DNA from: Nitrosospira sp. 56-18
GTDB taxonomy: Bacteria; Pseudomonadota; Gammaproteobacteria; Burkholderiales; Nitrosomonadaceae
Assembly: GCA_001899235.1 (NCBI GenBank)
Contig: MKVR01000019.1
Span: forward strand, 72,694-127,960
Direction: 5' to 3'
Length of the DNA stretch: 55,267 bases
Shown: positions 8,726 to 20,789 of the stretch, piece by piece
How positions within the stretch are numbered: position 1 is the stretch's first letter
How the letters are laid out: every line of letters starts with the position of its first letter
Made by a program: the position numbers and the translations under genes
Notes under the pieces: model-generated
Told to the model about the DNA's origin: nothing
What the model saw: the letters and a program-made list of their open reading frames with translations, nothing else
The model's database searches: none

Positions 8726-9211
8726 TTAGTGCGAAAAACACTGGTTCTTATCCGACACGACCGTGCAGGCGTACCGCATCTCCTGGACACCTCCCGCACG
8801 ATTGAATACGTATTCCGCCCTCATCCCCTTGAATTGGGCGTCGGTGAATGAAATCGCATGAGGAACGAGCCGTTCTTCGTTCCAGAACCTCACCCTGCAG
8901 AAATCCACCTCTGTCCTGCAGATCTTGCTCAGCGCCGCGCCATATACTGCTTTATCCATGTCCCGTTTACTATCTATCAGGACCATATGAATGTAATTTT
9001 TCGATGTCCCAAGCTGGATGGACCGGACTAGACGCCATCCATCGCCATGAAAGCCCGATTGCGGTTCGGATTTTTGTGGCTGTGGCTCAGGTTGCTGCAG
9101 CGATGCAGATATCGGCCATGAAAAAATGAGTCCCACTAACCCTGCGGTAATAATCCTGATACTCACGCTCACAACGGCTCCTTGCTGTTTCCCTTGGCTT
9201 CCCTGATGCAA
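8726..9211 (-). CDS. Small exported protein of unknown function
   Basis: 161 residues. A long N-region (about 17 residues) leads into a hydrophobic segment ending near PISAS, then a Pro/Gln/Glu-rich linker (QQPEPQPQKSEPQ), then a folded part with four cysteines in the C-terminal half. That suggests an exported protein, perhaps disulfide-bonded in the periplasm. An AGGAG ribosome site 7 bases before the ATG supports the upstream start; a GTG inside would give a shorter signal. No family is recognised. It ends 82 bases from the RidA-like gene on the same strand. Confidence 0.7.
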   Translation of the reverse strand: MHQGSQGKQQGAVVSVSIRIITAGLVGLIFSWPISASLQQPEPQPQKSEPQSGFHGDGWRLVRSIQLGTSKNYIHMVLIDSKRDMDKAVYGAALSKICRTEVDFCRVRFWNEERLVPHAISFTDAQFKGMRAEYVFNRAGGVQEMRYACTVVSDKNQCFSH

Positions 9212-9290
9212 ACTCCTGCCGCTCTCATGGATAAACCGTTGTCATTACCGGCAGGACAGCCATTCTATCAACAAAGAAAGTCATCAACAA

Positions 9291-9400
9291 GGGAACGCCT
9301 GAACAAGTCTGCGCGAACGCGACCGCACCCCTGCGGGATAGGGTGCGCATGAAGCGGCGGTGCGAAATGCGAATGGGCGGCGACTGGCGCAGGCGTCACC
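9291..9400. mobile_element. Degenerate family-1 repeat, downstream of susA
   Basis: The left end (GGGAACGCCTGAACAAGTC) matches the family-1 terminus; the interior matches the copies at 16369 and 55173 in part. No right inverted repeat is visible, and the copy fades into the 3' end of the sucrose synthase gene. It contains a strong hairpin (CGCACCC/GGGTGCG, about 9323-9347) that could help end susA transcripts. Confidence 0.55.
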
Positions 9401-9415
9401 CTTCCCCGCTTCATA

Positions 9416-11800
9416 TTAATGGGGCACGTGTTCCGCCAAGGGGCGGAATTGCAGATGGTAAAACATGCTGAGGTACCTCGCCGTCTCCTCGTGCTCCAGG
9501 TTGCTGACAAACTTCCAGAAACCATAGATGCGGGACAAAGTCATCATGCGCTCCGCATAGAGCCGCCATGTATAGCGGGACTCCACCCTTTTCAAGGCCA
9601 TTTCGGATATCTGGTTCCACACTCCCGGATCTCGTGCCGAGCGTTCGAAAAAATCCGCCATCCGGGCGGCCGCCGCCGCCCCATCGTTGGGATCGAAATG
9701 ATAGCCCGAGACGCCATGCTGTATGATTTCCCGCGGACCGCCATAGCATGTTGCGAATACGGGAAGGCCTGAAGCCATTGCTTCGATAATGGTCAATCCA
9801 AATGCCTCGAAACGCGCAGGCTGAACAAAAATACCGCGATGGTCCGCCACGTACCGGTACAATTCGCCGGCAAGATTCTTTTCCAGCCGGGTGCCAAGCC
9901 AGCGCATCCGCCCCTCCAACTGGTATTCGTTCATGATGGCGTGCATATGCTCGATTTCGGCACGCTCCTCGCCGTCGCTCGACGAGGCCGGGTCGATATG
10001 CCCTCCTATTATCAGCAGATTGGCCACACCCGAAAAACGCTGGCACTGCCCGAACCAAGCCGCGAGTGAAGTGAGATTCTTCACCAGATCGAGCCGCGCC
10101 ATGGAAAAAATGAGTGGCTTGGCAGGATCATCAAAATGGCCGCGGTACGGCACGCCCGGATTGGCCTCGTATAGAAGGCGCTCGATATCCGGCAACAGGA
10201 AGTTCAGGCGGCGCTCCCGATCGAGATATGAAAAATACACTTCGGCGTCCGCCCCCGGCGAGACAATATTGAATTTTGGGTCGAACAGATCGATGCCGTT
10301 CACCACCCTGAATAAACCCGGCATGGTAAAGTTCTGGTAGGTTTCATATTGGCCAACCGTGTGATTGGTGCCGGCAATCTCCTGGTAGGTGCTGGTAATG
10401 ATGAAGTCGGCGCTGTTCATTGCGATGAGATCCGCCGTGTATTGGCAATTGAAATGGTATTGCGCTTCGCTTTCGCGCCAGTGCAAGGCGGAATGAAGAT
10501 ATTTGCTCTGCTCCAGCGCATGCGCGATGTTGCATTGGGTGACTCCGATGTGTTTTGAAATGAGGGAAGCAACCAGGTTTCCATCCGAATAATTTCCGAT
10601 CACCAGATCCGGTCGGCCGCTCAACTGCGCCAGCGCCTCGCGTTCGACATCTATGGCAAAATTCTCCAGGTATGGCCAGATCTCGAACCGGGATATCCAA
10701 TGACGGATGACTTCGCCATTTGCTTTCCTGAAAGGCACACGGACAATCCAGGAATTCTGGGTTCCATGCACCTTTTCCAGCGGATGATTGCACAGCGTTT
10801 CTCCTGCATCCGGTATCAGTCGCGTACAGATCAGGATTTTTGGCTGTGCAACGATGCCTTGCAACACCAGGCGCTCGGTCATTTCTCTTTCCAGCGCTCG
10901 CACCTGATCCAGGATATACACAACCTGGCCTCCGGTATCCGGCAACCCCAGCACGTTGTCCTGCCCAAAAAAACCGTGCGGGGATAGGATCAGCAGTTTT
11001 GAAATCATCGGGATGCGTGCGAGGAATTTCTCGAGCATTTCCGGCGATGGCGCCTCAAGAATGTCTACCAGCAAACTCATCGTTTCGCTTACCCGCTGCG
11101 CGCAATCGCCCCATCCCGGGGCGAAGCCCAATCCGCTCAAGGGTTCCGCTATGGTCTGCCAGGGCGCGTCGGGAGGATGGCGATCCAGTATGCCAAGCGC
11201 CCGATGCAAGCCGTTGCGCAGCGCGGCAACATCGGCAAAGTTCCCACTGAGCATCAGGTGCTGGCCGTCCATGCTGTGCATGGTCAGAAAATGCAGCAGT
11301 TTGACCGTGCCCAGCCCGGATTGTGTAAACAGCGTGCCGGCGAGTTGCTTATTCAGGAAAATCACTCCCTGGCCGATGGACCGAATCTCCTTGAGTCTTG
11401 GAAAATTGCGATTGAACGGCGCAAAATCCAGTTCCAGGACCGGCTCATTTGCGTTTTCAGGACGCACGAGCAATTCCTTGAACGCCAGGTAATCGGAAAC
11501 GCTGACATCTTCGGACACAAGGTGCTGCTGATGAATACGCAGGAAATGCCAGCGGCCGGCGCCCTCGCGCAAAGCCAGGTAAATCAGCGGCGGGCGGCAA
11601 ACGGCTTCCTGCAGCAAATCGACAAGCTCATGCAATGGCGTTCCAGACAGGACATGGCCATGCTCCTCGTCCAGCGCATCGAAAACCGTGCGCAAATCGG
11701 AGCGCAGCAACAGCGGACGCTCCAGATCGAACCACTTGCATAAAAGCGCATATAGATCGCTACGGTGATCCATAACCCAGGCATCAATTTTTGAGATCAT
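9416..11800 (-). CDS. susA: Sucrose synthase (GT4 family)
   Basis: 794 residues. The enzyme reversibly converts sucrose and a nucleoside diphosphate to fructose and NDP-glucose. N-terminal regulatory-like domains fill about 1-260. The GT-B core starts at the [20 protein letters not shown] signature and ends with the [11 protein letters not shown] donor-site segment and [16 protein letters not shown], which holds the conserved E-x7-E. The ATG at 11800 is chosen because GGAGG lies 6 bases upstream; a longer frame from 11827 lacks a site. It overlaps the end of the sucrose-phosphate synthase gene by 17 bases, so the two are translated from one transcript. Length and order match the sucrose genes of Nitrosomonas europaea. 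Confidence 0.95.
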   Translation of the reverse strand: MISKIDAWVMDHRSDLYALLCKWFDLERPLLLRSDLRTVFDALDEEHGHVLSGTPLHELVDLLQEAVCRPPLIYLALREGAGRWHFLRIHQQHLVSEDVSVSDYLAFKELLVRPENANEPVLELDFAPFNRNFPRLKEIRSIGQGVIFLNKQLAGTLFTQSGLGTVKLLHFLTMHSMDGQHLMLSGNFADVAALRNGLHRALGILDRHPPDAPWQTIAEPLSGLGFAPGWGDCAQRVSETMSLLVDILEAPSPEMLEKFLARIPMISKLLILSPHGFFGQDNVLGLPDTGGQVVYILDQVRALEREMTERLVLQGIVAQPKILICTRLIPDAGETLCNHPLEKVHGTQNSWIVRVPFRKANGEVIRHWISRFEIWPYLENFAIDVEREALAQLSGRPDLVIGNYSDGNLVASLISKHIGVTQCNIAHALEQSKYLHSALHWRESEAQYHFNCQYTADLIAMNSADFIITSTYQEIAGTNHTVGQYETYQNFTMPGLFRVVNGIDLFDPKFNIVSPGADAEVYFSYLDRERRLNFLLPDIERLLYEANPGVPYRGHFDDPAKPLIFSMARLDLVKNLTSLAAWFGQCQRFSGVANLLIIGGHIDPASSSDGEERAEIEHMHAIMNEYQLEGRMRWLGTRLEKNLAGELYRYVADHRGIFVQPARFEAFGLTIIEAMASGLPVFATCYGGPREIIQHGVSGYHFDPNDGAAAAARMADFFERSARDPGVWNQISEMALKRVESRYTWRLYAERMMTLSRIYGFWKFVSNLEHEETARYLSMFYHLQFRPLAEHVPH

Positions 11801-13952
11801 TCGCGGCCTCCGGAATAGATACGCCAAATGCGTAATGCATCATGCCCTCTGCAATGCCATCAGCATAGGCAGCGCGGGCAAAGTAAATCTGTTCATTCCC
11901 CTTCAGGCTTGCAAGCTCGGGGCTATGATTGGCCACGACCACGCCAAGCGTATCCCCTACCAGCATTTCATGGTCGTTCCCGGAATCACCCGCAACCAGA
12001 AAGGCGCGCAGCGGCAATCCCCACTTATAGGCAAGGTAGCGTATCGCCCGGCCCTTTGAAGCGCGCATGGGCAAAATGTCGAGGTATGCCTGGCGCGAAT
12101 AGATCAGGTGCGCGGACAGATCCCGCTCCTTCAGCAAAGCGCGGATTTTCGGTATTGGAGGCAGCCGGTCAGGATCGACGTTATAGCTCAGCTTGAATTC
12201 CCGCTGGTTTTCCGGTGATTGCAGGATGAGCCCCGGCACTTCGCGAAGCGCCTCTTCCACCGCATCTCGCCGCCACGAATACTTAATGAAATTCTGCCAC
12301 CCGATATCCGGACGGAGTCCAGGACCATAATTGATTTCGCTACCGACGGACGTAATCAATACGTCCGGTAGCGGGACGTTCCACTCCTTCAAAATCCTCA
12401 GGGCGCTTTCCAGGGTACGTCCGGTAGCAACTCCCAGGCCCAGGCTGGGAGGAGTCGTTTTGAATGTGGCGAGAAACCGGCGCAAGGCGGCGCGATCGCC
12501 GAGAAGCGTATTGTCGATATCGGTTACGAGCATTTGCGACACCAGCGGCAGGGGCTGGCGCTGCGGCTTGTGGTATATGACCATCGTCCGCCTGATCTGC
12601 TTGCGCTGCTGATGCAGCAGGCGAGCTAGGACACGCAGGTAGTGCCTGACATGGGCATCCCAGGTATAGTGATTTTTAACTCCGGCAATTCCGTTGCGCG
12701 CCCATTGCTGCCACCGGCCAGGATCAGCCAGCGCATACTCCATTCCTCCGGCAATGGCGCTGGTATCCAGCGGATTGACCAGCACACCGTTTTTGCAGTG
12801 CGCAATGATATCGCGCGGCCCCCCCTCTTCGGTTGCGACAATGGGAAGTCCGCTGGCCGCGGCCTCGATCAGGGTGAGCCCGAATGGTTCGGTGAGAGCC
12901 GGATTGATGAATATTCCCTTGCGCCGGGCTGCGAGCCTGTAAAGCCCCGGCACATCGGAAGACTGGTGCTGCTTGGGTATGGCGACCTTCCCCCATAAAT
13001 CATAGCGGTCAATATCCAGCAACAGATTCGTCATCACCTCGGTCTGGGCCGGATCCAGTTCGCGTATATCGTCCCGATTGCCCGCTACAATGGCAAGGTT
13101 GGCCTGTTCGTGCAACGCGGGAGCGCTTCCAAACGCCGTGACCAGCGCGCTCAGATTCTTCCGCATTTCGGGACGGCAAATGGACAGAATGAGCGGTTTT
13201 CGCGGCCTCGTCAGAAAACGGTCGATCAGGCCCGCCACCTCCGGTTCGTCCGATTTATGCCGGCCGGGTGGGGCAAACCGCGAAATATCGGTCCCTGGCG
13301 GAATGACCACGGCACGCTCAGGATGATAGTTGGCATATAAGCCGTATTGCTCCGTGCTCTCCTGCGGCGTGCTCGTGATGATGAGGCTGGCATGCTGCAG
13401 CAGAGCTTCCTCGGCGGCGATCCGCCGGCGAAAGCTGAATTGACGCTCCAGCGCCTGTGCTTTACGGCCCTGCGCCAGCAACCGCTGTTCCTTGCTGCGT
13501 CCGAGGGAATGTCCGGTATGGATCTGGGGAATGCCCAGCAACTGCGAAAGCTGCATTCCGACGTATCCGGCATCGGCGTAATGACTATGTATCACATCCG
13601 GCAGACGCTTCTGCTCGCGGAGGAAAAGAAGCACACGATCCACAAGCTGATCGAGATAGGGCCACAGGCTCTCCTTGCGCAAGTACCGCCGCGGCCCGCA
13701 ACGCAGGCGGATAATCCGCGCACGGCTGCCGAGCGCCTCTTCCGGACGGGAATATTCTTCCGACACGGCGGGATCTTCTATGAGCCGTGTCAGCAAATCC
13801 ACCTTGCCCACCTGGCGCTGGCGCGCAAGCGATCGCGCCAGTTCCACCACATAGAGGATTTGGCCGCCGGTGTCGGCATCACGCCCGAGCTCCAGGTTAT
13901 CAGTGCGGATGAGTCCGTGCAGGCTGAGCATCAGCACGTATAGCTCACTCAT
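11784..13952 (-). CDS. sps: Sucrose-phosphate synthase with fused sucrose-phosphate phosphatase
   Basis: 722 residues, two enzymes in one chain. Residues 1-450 are a GT4 glycosyltransferase: the LHGLIR and [16 protein letters not shown] opening, [11 protein letters not shown] (about 144-154), the RPEMRKNL loop (260-267), and [16 protein letters not shown] (355-370). Residues about 470-722 form a HAD-type phosphatase with the catalytic DIDNT (478-482) and a late GDSGND motif. Together they make sucrose from UDP-glucose and fructose-6-phosphate and remove the phosphate. It overlaps the fructokinase stop by 8 bases and the sucrose synthase start by 17. Whether the HAD part is active is inferred from intact motifs. 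The product is a likely compatible solute or carbon reserve. Confidence 0.95.
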   Translation of the reverse strand: MSELYVLMLSLHGLIRTDNLELGRDADTGGQILYVVELARSLARQRQVGKVDLLTRLIEDPAVSEEYSRPEEALGSRARIIRLRCGPRRYLRKESLWPYLDQLVDRVLLFLREQKRLPDVIHSHYADAGYVGMQLSQLLGIPQIHTGHSLGRSKEQRLLAQGRKAQALERQFSFRRRIAAEEALLQHASLIITSTPQESTEQYGLYANYHPERAVVIPPGTDISRFAPPGRHKSDEPEVAGLIDRFLTRPRKPLILSICRPEMRKNLSALVTAFGSAPALHEQANLAIVAGNRDDIRELDPAQTEVMTNLLLDIDRYDLWGKVAIPKQHQSSDVPGLYRLAARRKGIFINPALTEPFGLTLIEAAASGLPIVATEEGGPRDIIAHCKNGVLVNPLDTSAIAGGMEYALADPGRWQQWARNGIAGVKNHYTWDAHVRHYLRVLARLLHQQRKQIRRTMVIYHKPQRQPLPLVSQMLVTDIDNTLLGDRAALRRFLATFKTTPPSLGLGVATGRTLESALRILKEWNVPLPDVLITSVGSEINYGPGLRPDIGWQNFIKYSWRRDAVEEALREVPGLILQSPENQREFKLSYNVDPDRLPPIPKIRALLKERDLSAHLIYSRQAYLDILPMRASKGRAIRYLAYKWGLPLRAFLVAGDSGNDHEMLVGDTLGVVVANHSPELASLKGNEQIYFARAAYADGIAEGMMHYAFGVSIPEAANDLKN

Positions 13953-14859
13953 AGGCTTCCAGCCACTCGTTCAGGAATGGCCTGTAAAACTCCTTGTCCT
14001 CAGGAATTGCGCCGCGTATCTGGCAGATAGCTGCGGCAAAACGATGTGCTCGCTGCAACGCAAGGGGTATTTTCCATTCACGAAGCAGTCCCATGATGAA
14101 GACGGCGGAGAAAGCGTCACCCGCGCCTACCGTGTCCCGGATGTGGGGAACCGGGTCGCTTTCCATTTCCACGAATCGCCCGGAATCATCCAGCCAGGAC
14201 GCTCCCTTTGCCCCCATTGTTATCAGAACGCCCCGCAATCCATATTGGTTCAGCAAGGCTTCGGCCCGGGCATGAGTGGAGCCCGATTGCAGGTTAAGCA
14301 TTTCATTCATGGCTTCGAGTTCCGTATCGTTGGCCTTGACAATGTCGGCATGTTGCAGCAGCCATTCCACACGATCAGGATAGATCCACGGATCGCGCAG
14401 ATTGACGTCAAAAAAACGGCGTCCATGGACTGCGCGCAATATATGGCGCAAGGCTCGATGCGAATGCGCGCGCTGTGCCAGGGTGCCGAAGTAAAGCAGA
14501 TCGGGGTTCGCGGCAAGGGCGGCAATTCGGGATAAGCGGGGATGGATATGATCATAAGCCTGATCGGGGAGAATATCAAACCGGTGGCCTTGAGAATCGA
14601 ATTTCACTTCCACCGCGCCGGTAGGATGAGTGGAATCGAGTTGCACCCCATGGCCGGGCAGCTTCGCGCTTTCGAGCGCTTGCAGAATGCGCCTGCCCGC
14701 ATTGTCCTGCCCAATGCGGGTAATCAGAACCGGCTTGCAGCCGAAAGCTGCCAGGTGGCGCGCCACATTGAACGGCGCACCTCCCAAAACCTCGCCTTCA
14801 GGAAACCGGTCTACGAGAATTTCGCCGAACAAGAGTACAGCTTGGCGGGCGACAGTCAT
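13945..14859 (-). CDS. PfkB-family fructokinase
   Basis: 304 residues of the ribokinase/PfkB class. The N-terminal LFGEILVDRFPEGEVLGGAPFN region (about 10-31) contains the GG substrate loop, and DTVGAGDAFSAVF (about 245-257) holds the anion hole and catalytic aspartate. Sugar specificity cannot be read directly; being first in the sucrose operon argues for fructose, returning the product of sucrose synthase to fructose-6-phosphate for the synthase. Its stop overlaps the next gene by 8 bases. Transcription probably starts in the 14860-15110 spacer. Confidence 0.92.
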   Translation of the reverse strand: MTVARQAVLLFGEILVDRFPEGEVLGGAPFNVARHLAAFGCKPVLITRIGQDNAGRRILQALESAKLPGHGVQLDSTHPTGAVEVKFDSQGHRFDILPDQAYDHIHPRLSRIAALAANPDLLYFGTLAQRAHSHRALRHILRAVHGRRFFDVNLRDPWIYPDRVEWLLQHADIVKANDTELEAMNEMLNLQSGSTHARAEALLNQYGLRGVLITMGAKGASWLDDSGRFVEMESDPVPHIRDTVGAGDAFSAVFIMGLLREWKIPLALQRAHRFAAAICQIRGAIPEDKEFYRPFLNEWLEAYE

Positions 14860-14951
14860 CGTCTGCCCCTTGAAGAAAATTTATTTGCGAAGCGGAAAAG
14901 AACCGGATATGCGAATGAATAGGGTAATGATAAATTTATCGGGGTGCGCGA

Positions 14952-14973
14952 TTATGTGCGATAACGTACATAA
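14952..14973. promoter_or_regulatory. Inverted repeat upstream of the sucrose operon, possible operator
   Basis: TTATGT and ACATAA arms (6 bases, perfect) separated by 10 bases, about 95 bases before the fructokinase start. A direct repeat of GCGAT(T/A)A overlaps it (14948-14965). No regulator gene is linked. Confidence 0.3.
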
Positions 14974-15110
14974 AGCCACCGCTGAACTTCTATTCCACCC
15001 GGGTTGAAGTTTAAAGTCATACTGGAAAAGCCTTTCCTCCGGTACGCCCGCTATCGCTGCCAAGCCGGACATTGCCGGCCGGGCCTGGGCACGCACCGTA
15101 AAAACCCTGC

Positions 15111-15842
15111 TCAGAATTTGTAGCCGCGGTGCAGCGCCACCACGCTGGCCGATAGATTGAAATATTGCACCCGCTCGAATCCCGCATCTTCCATCATGCG
15201 CTTCAACTCTTCCTGGGATGGGTGCATGCGTATGGATTCAGCCAGATAACGGTAACTATCCGGGTCGCTTGCCACGAGCTTCCCCATCGCGGGCAGGACT
15301 TTGAACGAGTAGGTGTCGTAAAAACGCCGCAAGGGTTTCCATACCGCGGAGAATTCCAGGACGACGACACATCCGCCGGGGCGCAGCACGCGCAGCATTT
15401 CTCTTAACGCAGCATCCTTGTGCGTCATGTTGCGCAGGCCGAAGGCGACATTGGCGCAATCAAAATAATTGTCGGGAAAAGGCAATTTTTCGGCATCGCA
15501 TTGCGCCACCGGCACTCCCACACCCTGATCGAGCAGCCTGTCCCTCCCTATTGTGAGCATGGAATTATTGATATCGGTGAGCCAGATCTCCCCGCCGCTT
15601 CCCACCCGTTCCAGGAACAATGTGCTCAGGTCAGCCGTGCCGCCGGCGATGTCGAGTACCCGATCACCCTTGCCGACACCGCTTGCCTGTACAGCAAACC
15701 GCTTCCACAAACGGTGCATGCCTCCCGACATGAGGTCATTCATCAGGTTGTACCGCTCGGCTACCGAGTCGAACACGCCTGCAACCTTACGGGCTTTCTC
15801 CGCTTCGGGAATGGTGTTGAAGCCAAAATGGGTTGTTTTCAT
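15111..15842 (-). CDS. ubiE: Ubiquinone/menaquinone C-methyltransferase UbiE
   Basis: 243 residues, the usual length. It shows [25 protein letters not shown] near the start, the SAM site [12 protein letters not shown] (about 62-73), FGLRNM (about 133-138) and the C-terminal HRGYKF typical of UbiE. The enzyme C-methylates the benzoquinol ring in ubiquinone synthesis, at the inner membrane. The DUF971 gene lies 69 bases upstream on the same strand, a pairing common in betaproteobacteria. Confidence 0.96.
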   Translation of the reverse strand: MKTTHFGFNTIPEAEKARKVAGVFDSVAERYNLMNDLMSGGMHRLWKRFAVQASGVGKGDRVLDIAGGTADLSTLFLERVGSGGEIWLTDINNSMLTIGRDRLLDQGVGVPVAQCDAEKLPFPDNYFDCANVAFGLRNMTHKDAALREMLRVLRPGGCVVVLEFSAVWKPLRRFYDTYSFKVLPAMGKLVASDPDSYRYLAESIRMHPSQEELKRMMEDAGFERVQYFNLSASVVALHRGYKF

Positions 15843-15911
15843 GAATTTTGAACTGGAATAAAAGGAAGCCTGCAGGAAGAGAAAGGATGCGGTCCCTCGA
15901 CCCCCCGACCA

Positions 15912-16328
15912 CTATTTTTCCCTGCCTCTGCTGCCAAAACTACTTGGGTCATTTGCTTTGGTCCGGCTGGCGCCCGCTTCTTCCAGGCGCCGCAGGTATC
16001 GCTCCCACATCTCGTCCTGGTGGAGACCGTATCGGTAGAGCAAATCCCAGGAATAAAGCCCGGTATTATGGCCATCGGTGAAGTTCAGCTGGATGGCGTA
16101 ACTGCCCACGGGTTCCACGTGATTGATGCTGATGCCTTCCTTTCCTGTCTGGAGCACCTCCTGTCCCGGAGAATGGCCGCGCACTTCCGCCGATGGCGAA
16201 TGAACACGCAGAAACTCATAGGAAAGGCGGAAGGTCTTGCCATCCGCAAAAGAAATTTCCAGTAATCGGGATTTTCGATGTAATTTTATTTCAGTAGGTG
16301 CGGGCGTATCTTCACGTAATCCAGCCAT
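15912..16328 (-). CDS. DUF971 protein (gamma-butyrobetaine hydroxylase N-domain-like)
   Basis: 138 residues from the ATG chosen for its GAGGAAAGG ribosome region; a start at 16355 would add nine residues with no site. The core (LEISFADGKTFRLSYEFLRVHSPSAEVRGH, then the SYAIQLNFTDGHNTGLYSWDLL segment) is the DUF971 domain, which in eukaryotes caps carnitine-pathway hydroxylases with a zinc site. The zinc cysteines of that site are not evident here. Bacterial stand-alone forms have been linked to Fe-S or quinone work, but the role is unsettled. Probable operon with ubiE. Confidence 0.85.
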   Translation of the reverse strand: MAGLREDTPAPTEIKLHRKSRLLEISFADGKTFRLSYEFLRVHSPSAEVRGHSPGQEVLQTGKEGISINHVEPVGSYAIQLNFTDGHNTGLYSWDLLYRYGLHQDEMWERYLRRLEEAGASRTKANDPSSFGSRGREK

Positions 16329-16368
16329 GGCGCCTTTCCTCAAGGAATCGCGCATGATAAACCACTAG

Positions 16369-16575
16369 GGAAGCCCTGAACAAGTCTTCGCTGGCGCGAT
16401 GGCAGCTTTGCGGGATGGGATGCGCGAAAGGCGACGACGCGGGACCGCGGAGGGCGAAGCAGTATCTTCCGAAGAAGGTGCGGCCCCAAGCAGGCTGTTG
16501 AGGACGCGACAATATCTCGACGCGGTCTCCTGCATCCCTCCGCTGCCCGATCCCCGCTCCGCGAGGCCGCTTCAT
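16369..16575. mobile_element. Family-1 repeat, long partial copy
   Basis: Starts at GGAAGCCCTGAACAAGTC directly after a CTAG site (16365-16368). Its first 85 bases are nearly identical to the copy at 55173-55267, and its distal half is similar to 29930-30050, which shows that the parent element was longer than the 185-base copy at 7514. No right inverted repeat is seen. Confidence 0.65.
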
Positions 16576-16663
16576 GAAACAATTCGATATTCTCCCCCAT
16601 GGGTTGAATGGGTGAAACAGGAAACGTTTCAGGCCGTCTCCATGAGGGAGCCTTTTGACTCCA

Positions 16664-17173
16664 TCAAGGAAATGCCGGAATTATCGGTTCCGTTCCCTCG
16701 ATCACCGCTTCCGGGAGGTGTGACTTTACCAGTTCCTCGATTTCATCGACCCGCTCTTTCGGCACGTCCGCGAGAACCAGTAGTTGCCCCGATTCGATTG
16801 CCGTCTCGAACTGCTTGATCCTCGAATTGGCGGTACTTACCCCTATGAGGCTGCCTGCCCACGCGCCGACACCCGCTCCCGCGAGCGCGCTCCCCAGGAG
16901 CACCCCGCCCGCGATCACGGTCGAGGCGGGAGGAAGAGCGATGGCGACCAATCCGGCAAGCGCGCCGGCTGATCCGCCCAGCGCCAGCCCACGTTCCACC
17001 GCGGGAACGAAATCGGTTTTTTGAAACAACGTGGCTTCGGGCAAATCCTCCAGCTCCGTACCGCGTTTTGCAATCACATGGATATGCCGTTCCTCTATGC
17101 GGGCGAGCAGCAATTCGTCGACAATACGTTTTGCAATTGGGATGTTGGGAACAAGAAAGTAGATTCGTCGCAT
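16664..17173 (-). CDS. Glycine-zipper membrane protein, DUF1269-like
   Basis: 169 residues from the second of two adjacent ATG codons, which gives GGAG the better spacing (6 bases). The soluble start (YFLVPNIPIAKRIVDELL, then a HIHVIAKRG segment) resembles a small ferredoxin-like domain. The middle (about 70-125) has two hydrophobic Gly/Ala-rich helices (GGSAGALAGLVAIALPP; VLLGSALAGAGVGAWAGSLIG), a glycine-zipper pattern. A charged tail follows. Related proteins are annotated DUF1269 or general-stress membrane proteins; the function is unknown. It diverges from frmA, with about 320 bases between. Confidence 0.8.
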   Translation of the reverse strand: MRRIYFLVPNIPIAKRIVDELLLARIEERHIHVIAKRGTELEDLPEATLFQKTDFVPAVERGLALGGSAGALAGLVAIALPPASTVIAGGVLLGSALAGAGVGAWAGSLIGVSTANSRIKQFETAIESGQLLVLADVPKERVDEIEELVKSHLPEAVIEGTEPIIPAFP

Positions 17174-18614
<1,441 letters not shown>

Positions 18615-18696
18615 ACCGCAAGTTCACGCATGGGCCCGCGAATCATTGCAACGCGGAATCGCTTGTCCCGCGCAGAAAACCGGGGATATCGCTATT

Positions 18697-19572
18697 TTGA
18701 AGCTGCTCTCATCCCATTGCTTGTTTGAGGGACTGCAGCAACGGTACCGCCATTACTCCCGGACCTTGGGTTGCGAGATGAATTTTTCCATTTATCTCCC
18801 GCCCACTGCGTTCAATCCATCCCGCGCACCGCGCATGGATGGCCCCGGGAAATTTCCAGCGATCTATTGGTTATCCGGACTCACCTGTACAGATGAAAAT
18901 TTCACGCTCAAAGCAGGCGCCCAAAGGACGGCAGCGGAGCTCGGCATTGTGCTGGTCATTCCGGACACAAGTCCGCGGGGAGAAGGCGTCGCGGCATCCC
19001 CCGATGCCGCGTACGATCTGGGGTTGGGCGCTGGTTTCTACGTGAACGCCACTCAGGCTCCCTGGAGCCGCAACTATCAAATGTACGATTATATTGTCGA
19101 TGAACTGCCGGCACTGATCGAGCAGAATTTTGCCGTCGGTGATGTACGAGCCATTTCCGGACATTCCATGGGTGGGCATGGCGCGCTGGTAATCGCTTTA
19201 CGCAATCCACGGCGCTATAGCTCGGTCTCCGCGTTTTCGCCTATCGCAAACCCTATCGCCAGCTCATGGGGCAGGAAGGCATTTACGCATTATCTGGGAA
19301 ATGATGAAAAGTGCTGGCAGAATTATGATGCCACGTTATTGATCGAATCCTCGCGGCCCTCCGAGCATTTGCCCCTGCTGGTCGACCAGGGGGATGCGGA
19401 TGAATTCCTGCCCGGGCAATTGAAGATCGAACGCCTCATCGCCGCCTGTGAGGCAGCGAACTACGGGGCAAGGATCACCATGCGCCAAGGCTACGATCAC
19501 AGCTATTTTTTTATAAGCACATTCATCGAAAATCATCTGCGCTTCCATCACAACGCATTCAGGAACTTTTAG
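18697..19572 (+). CDS. frmB: S-formylglutathione hydrolase
   Basis: 291 residues. It splits S-formylglutathione to formate and glutathione, the step after FrmA. Alpha/beta-hydrolase signatures: SGLTCTDENF, the nucleophile in SGHSMGGHGAL, the aspartate in DQGDADEF, and the histidine in YDHSYFF. Alignment by eye with E. coli FrmB places the start at a TTG (18697, residues LKLLSSHC); the frame stays open back to a TTG at 18646, and the first ATG (18778) would cut a conserved strand. So this is a non-ATG start with a weak ribosome site. Confidence 0.93.
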   Translation: MKLLSSHCLFEGLQQRYRHYSRTLGCEMNFSIYLPPTAFNPSRAPRMDGPGKFPAIYWLSGLTCTDENFTLKAGAQRTAAELGIVLVIPDTSPRGEGVAASPDAAYDLGLGAGFYVNATQAPWSRNYQMYDYIVDELPALIEQNFAVGDVRAISGHSMGGHGALVIALRNPRRYSSVSAFSPIANPIASSWGRKAFTHYLGNDEKCWQNYDATLLIESSRPSEHLPLLVDQGDADEFLPGQLKIERLIAACEAANYGARITMRQGYDHSYFFISTFIENHLRFHHNAFRNF

Positions 19573-19651
19573 TCTCGCCAGTTGAGGCTTGTTCGGGGGG
19601 CTCTTCATATCCTGATGCGTTCGCAGCGGGAGGAAGCCATTCCGCTTCCTG

Positions 19652-19657
19652 TATAAT
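19652..19657 (+). promoter_or_regulatory. Candidate -10 element for prfB-lysS
   Basis: A perfect TATAAT 24 bases before the prfB ATG. The -35 region is weak, and the leader would be very short. Confidence 0.4.
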
Positions 19658-19680
19658 CCAAGCTTTTGGAAACGACTTTC

Positions 19681-20785
19681 ATGGAAGCGGAACAGCTTAA
19701 CGCCATTGCTCACCAACTCGCCGACCTCGACAATCGAACGGCAGAGCTGCGGAGGTATCTTTGACTTCGATGCCAAGCAAACGCGTCTGAATGAACTGAC
19801 ACGACTGACGGAAGATCCGGCGATCTGGGATGACAACAAACGCGCCCAGGAACTGGGCCGTGAAAAAAAGATGCTGGAAGACGTCGTTGTCACACTCGGG
19901 TCGCTCGACCGCCAATTGCATGATGCACGCGATCTATTTCAGATGGCGAGAGAAGAGGATGACGATGCCACGATCGAAAGTGTTGGCACGGATATCGCCG
20001 AGCTGGAAAAAATCGTGGACCGCATGGAATTCCGCCGCATGTTTTCCAATGCGATGGATCCCAATAACTGCTTCGTCGATATCCAGGCGGGATCGGGTGG
20101 CACCGAGGCGCAGGACTGGGCGGAAATGCTGGAACGCATGTATCTTCACTACTGCGAGCGACGCGGTTATGCCGTGGAGGTCCTGGAAGAGTCACCGGGG
20201 GAAGTAGCCGGCATCAAGAGCGCCAGCCTGAAAATATCAGGGGAGTACGCCTACGGCTATCTCCGTACCGAAACCGGCGTGCATCGATTGGTGCGCAAGT
20301 CGCCCTTTGACTCAGGCAATCGCCGCCATACCTCTTTTGCCAGCGTATTCGTCTACCCCGAAGTGGATGAGACGATAGAAATAGAAATCAATCCCGCAGA
20401 TTTGCGCGTGGACACTTTCCGTGCTTCCGGCGCGGGTGGCCAGCACATCAATAAAACGGATTCGGCTATACGTATTACCCATAATCCCACCGGTATCGTG
20501 GTGCAATGCCAGAGCGGACGCTCGCAGCATCGTAATCGCGCGGACGCGATGGCCATGCTGAAATCGCGCTTGTACGAAGCGGAATTGCGCAAGCGCAACG
20601 ACGAAAAGCAGGCGATAGAAGACAGCAAAACCGATATCGGCTGGGGGCACCAGATTCGTTCCTATGTGCTGGATCAATCCCGCATCAAGGATCTGCGCAC
20701 GGGAATCGAAAGCGGCAATACTCAGGCGGTACTCGACGGCGGCCTGGATGAATTCATCGAGGCAAGCTTGAAACAAGGGGTCTGA
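19681..20785 (+). CDS. prfB: Peptide chain release factor 2, with programmed +1 frameshift
   Basis: The gene is read as 19681-19761 joined to 19763-20785 (367 residues). The first frame runs 27 codons to an in-frame TGA (19762-19764) in the classic slip site CTT TGA C, with GGAGG (19751-19755) three bases before the CTT acting as the internal Shine-Dalgarno. Slipping +1 continues as DFDAKQ. RF2 ends translation at UGA and UAA; slow termination at this UGA when RF2 is scarce raises its own synthesis. The stop-codon recognition tripeptide SPF (in VRKSPFDSG) and the catalytic GGQ (in GAGGQHINK) are present. lysS starts 4 bases later, as in many proteobacteria. Confidence 0.97.
19751..19765 (+). 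promoter_or_regulatory. prfB autoregulatory +1 frameshift site
   Basis: GGAGG, a three-base spacer, then CTTTGAC. The elements match the known RF2 recoding signal in order and spacing. Confidence 0.96.
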
Positions 20786-20789
20786 CAAT

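Noticed and set aside
14881-15096. A 71-codon frame between ubiE and the fructokinase gene
   Set aside because: No domain, no ribosome site, and it covers the likely promoter region of the sucrose operon.
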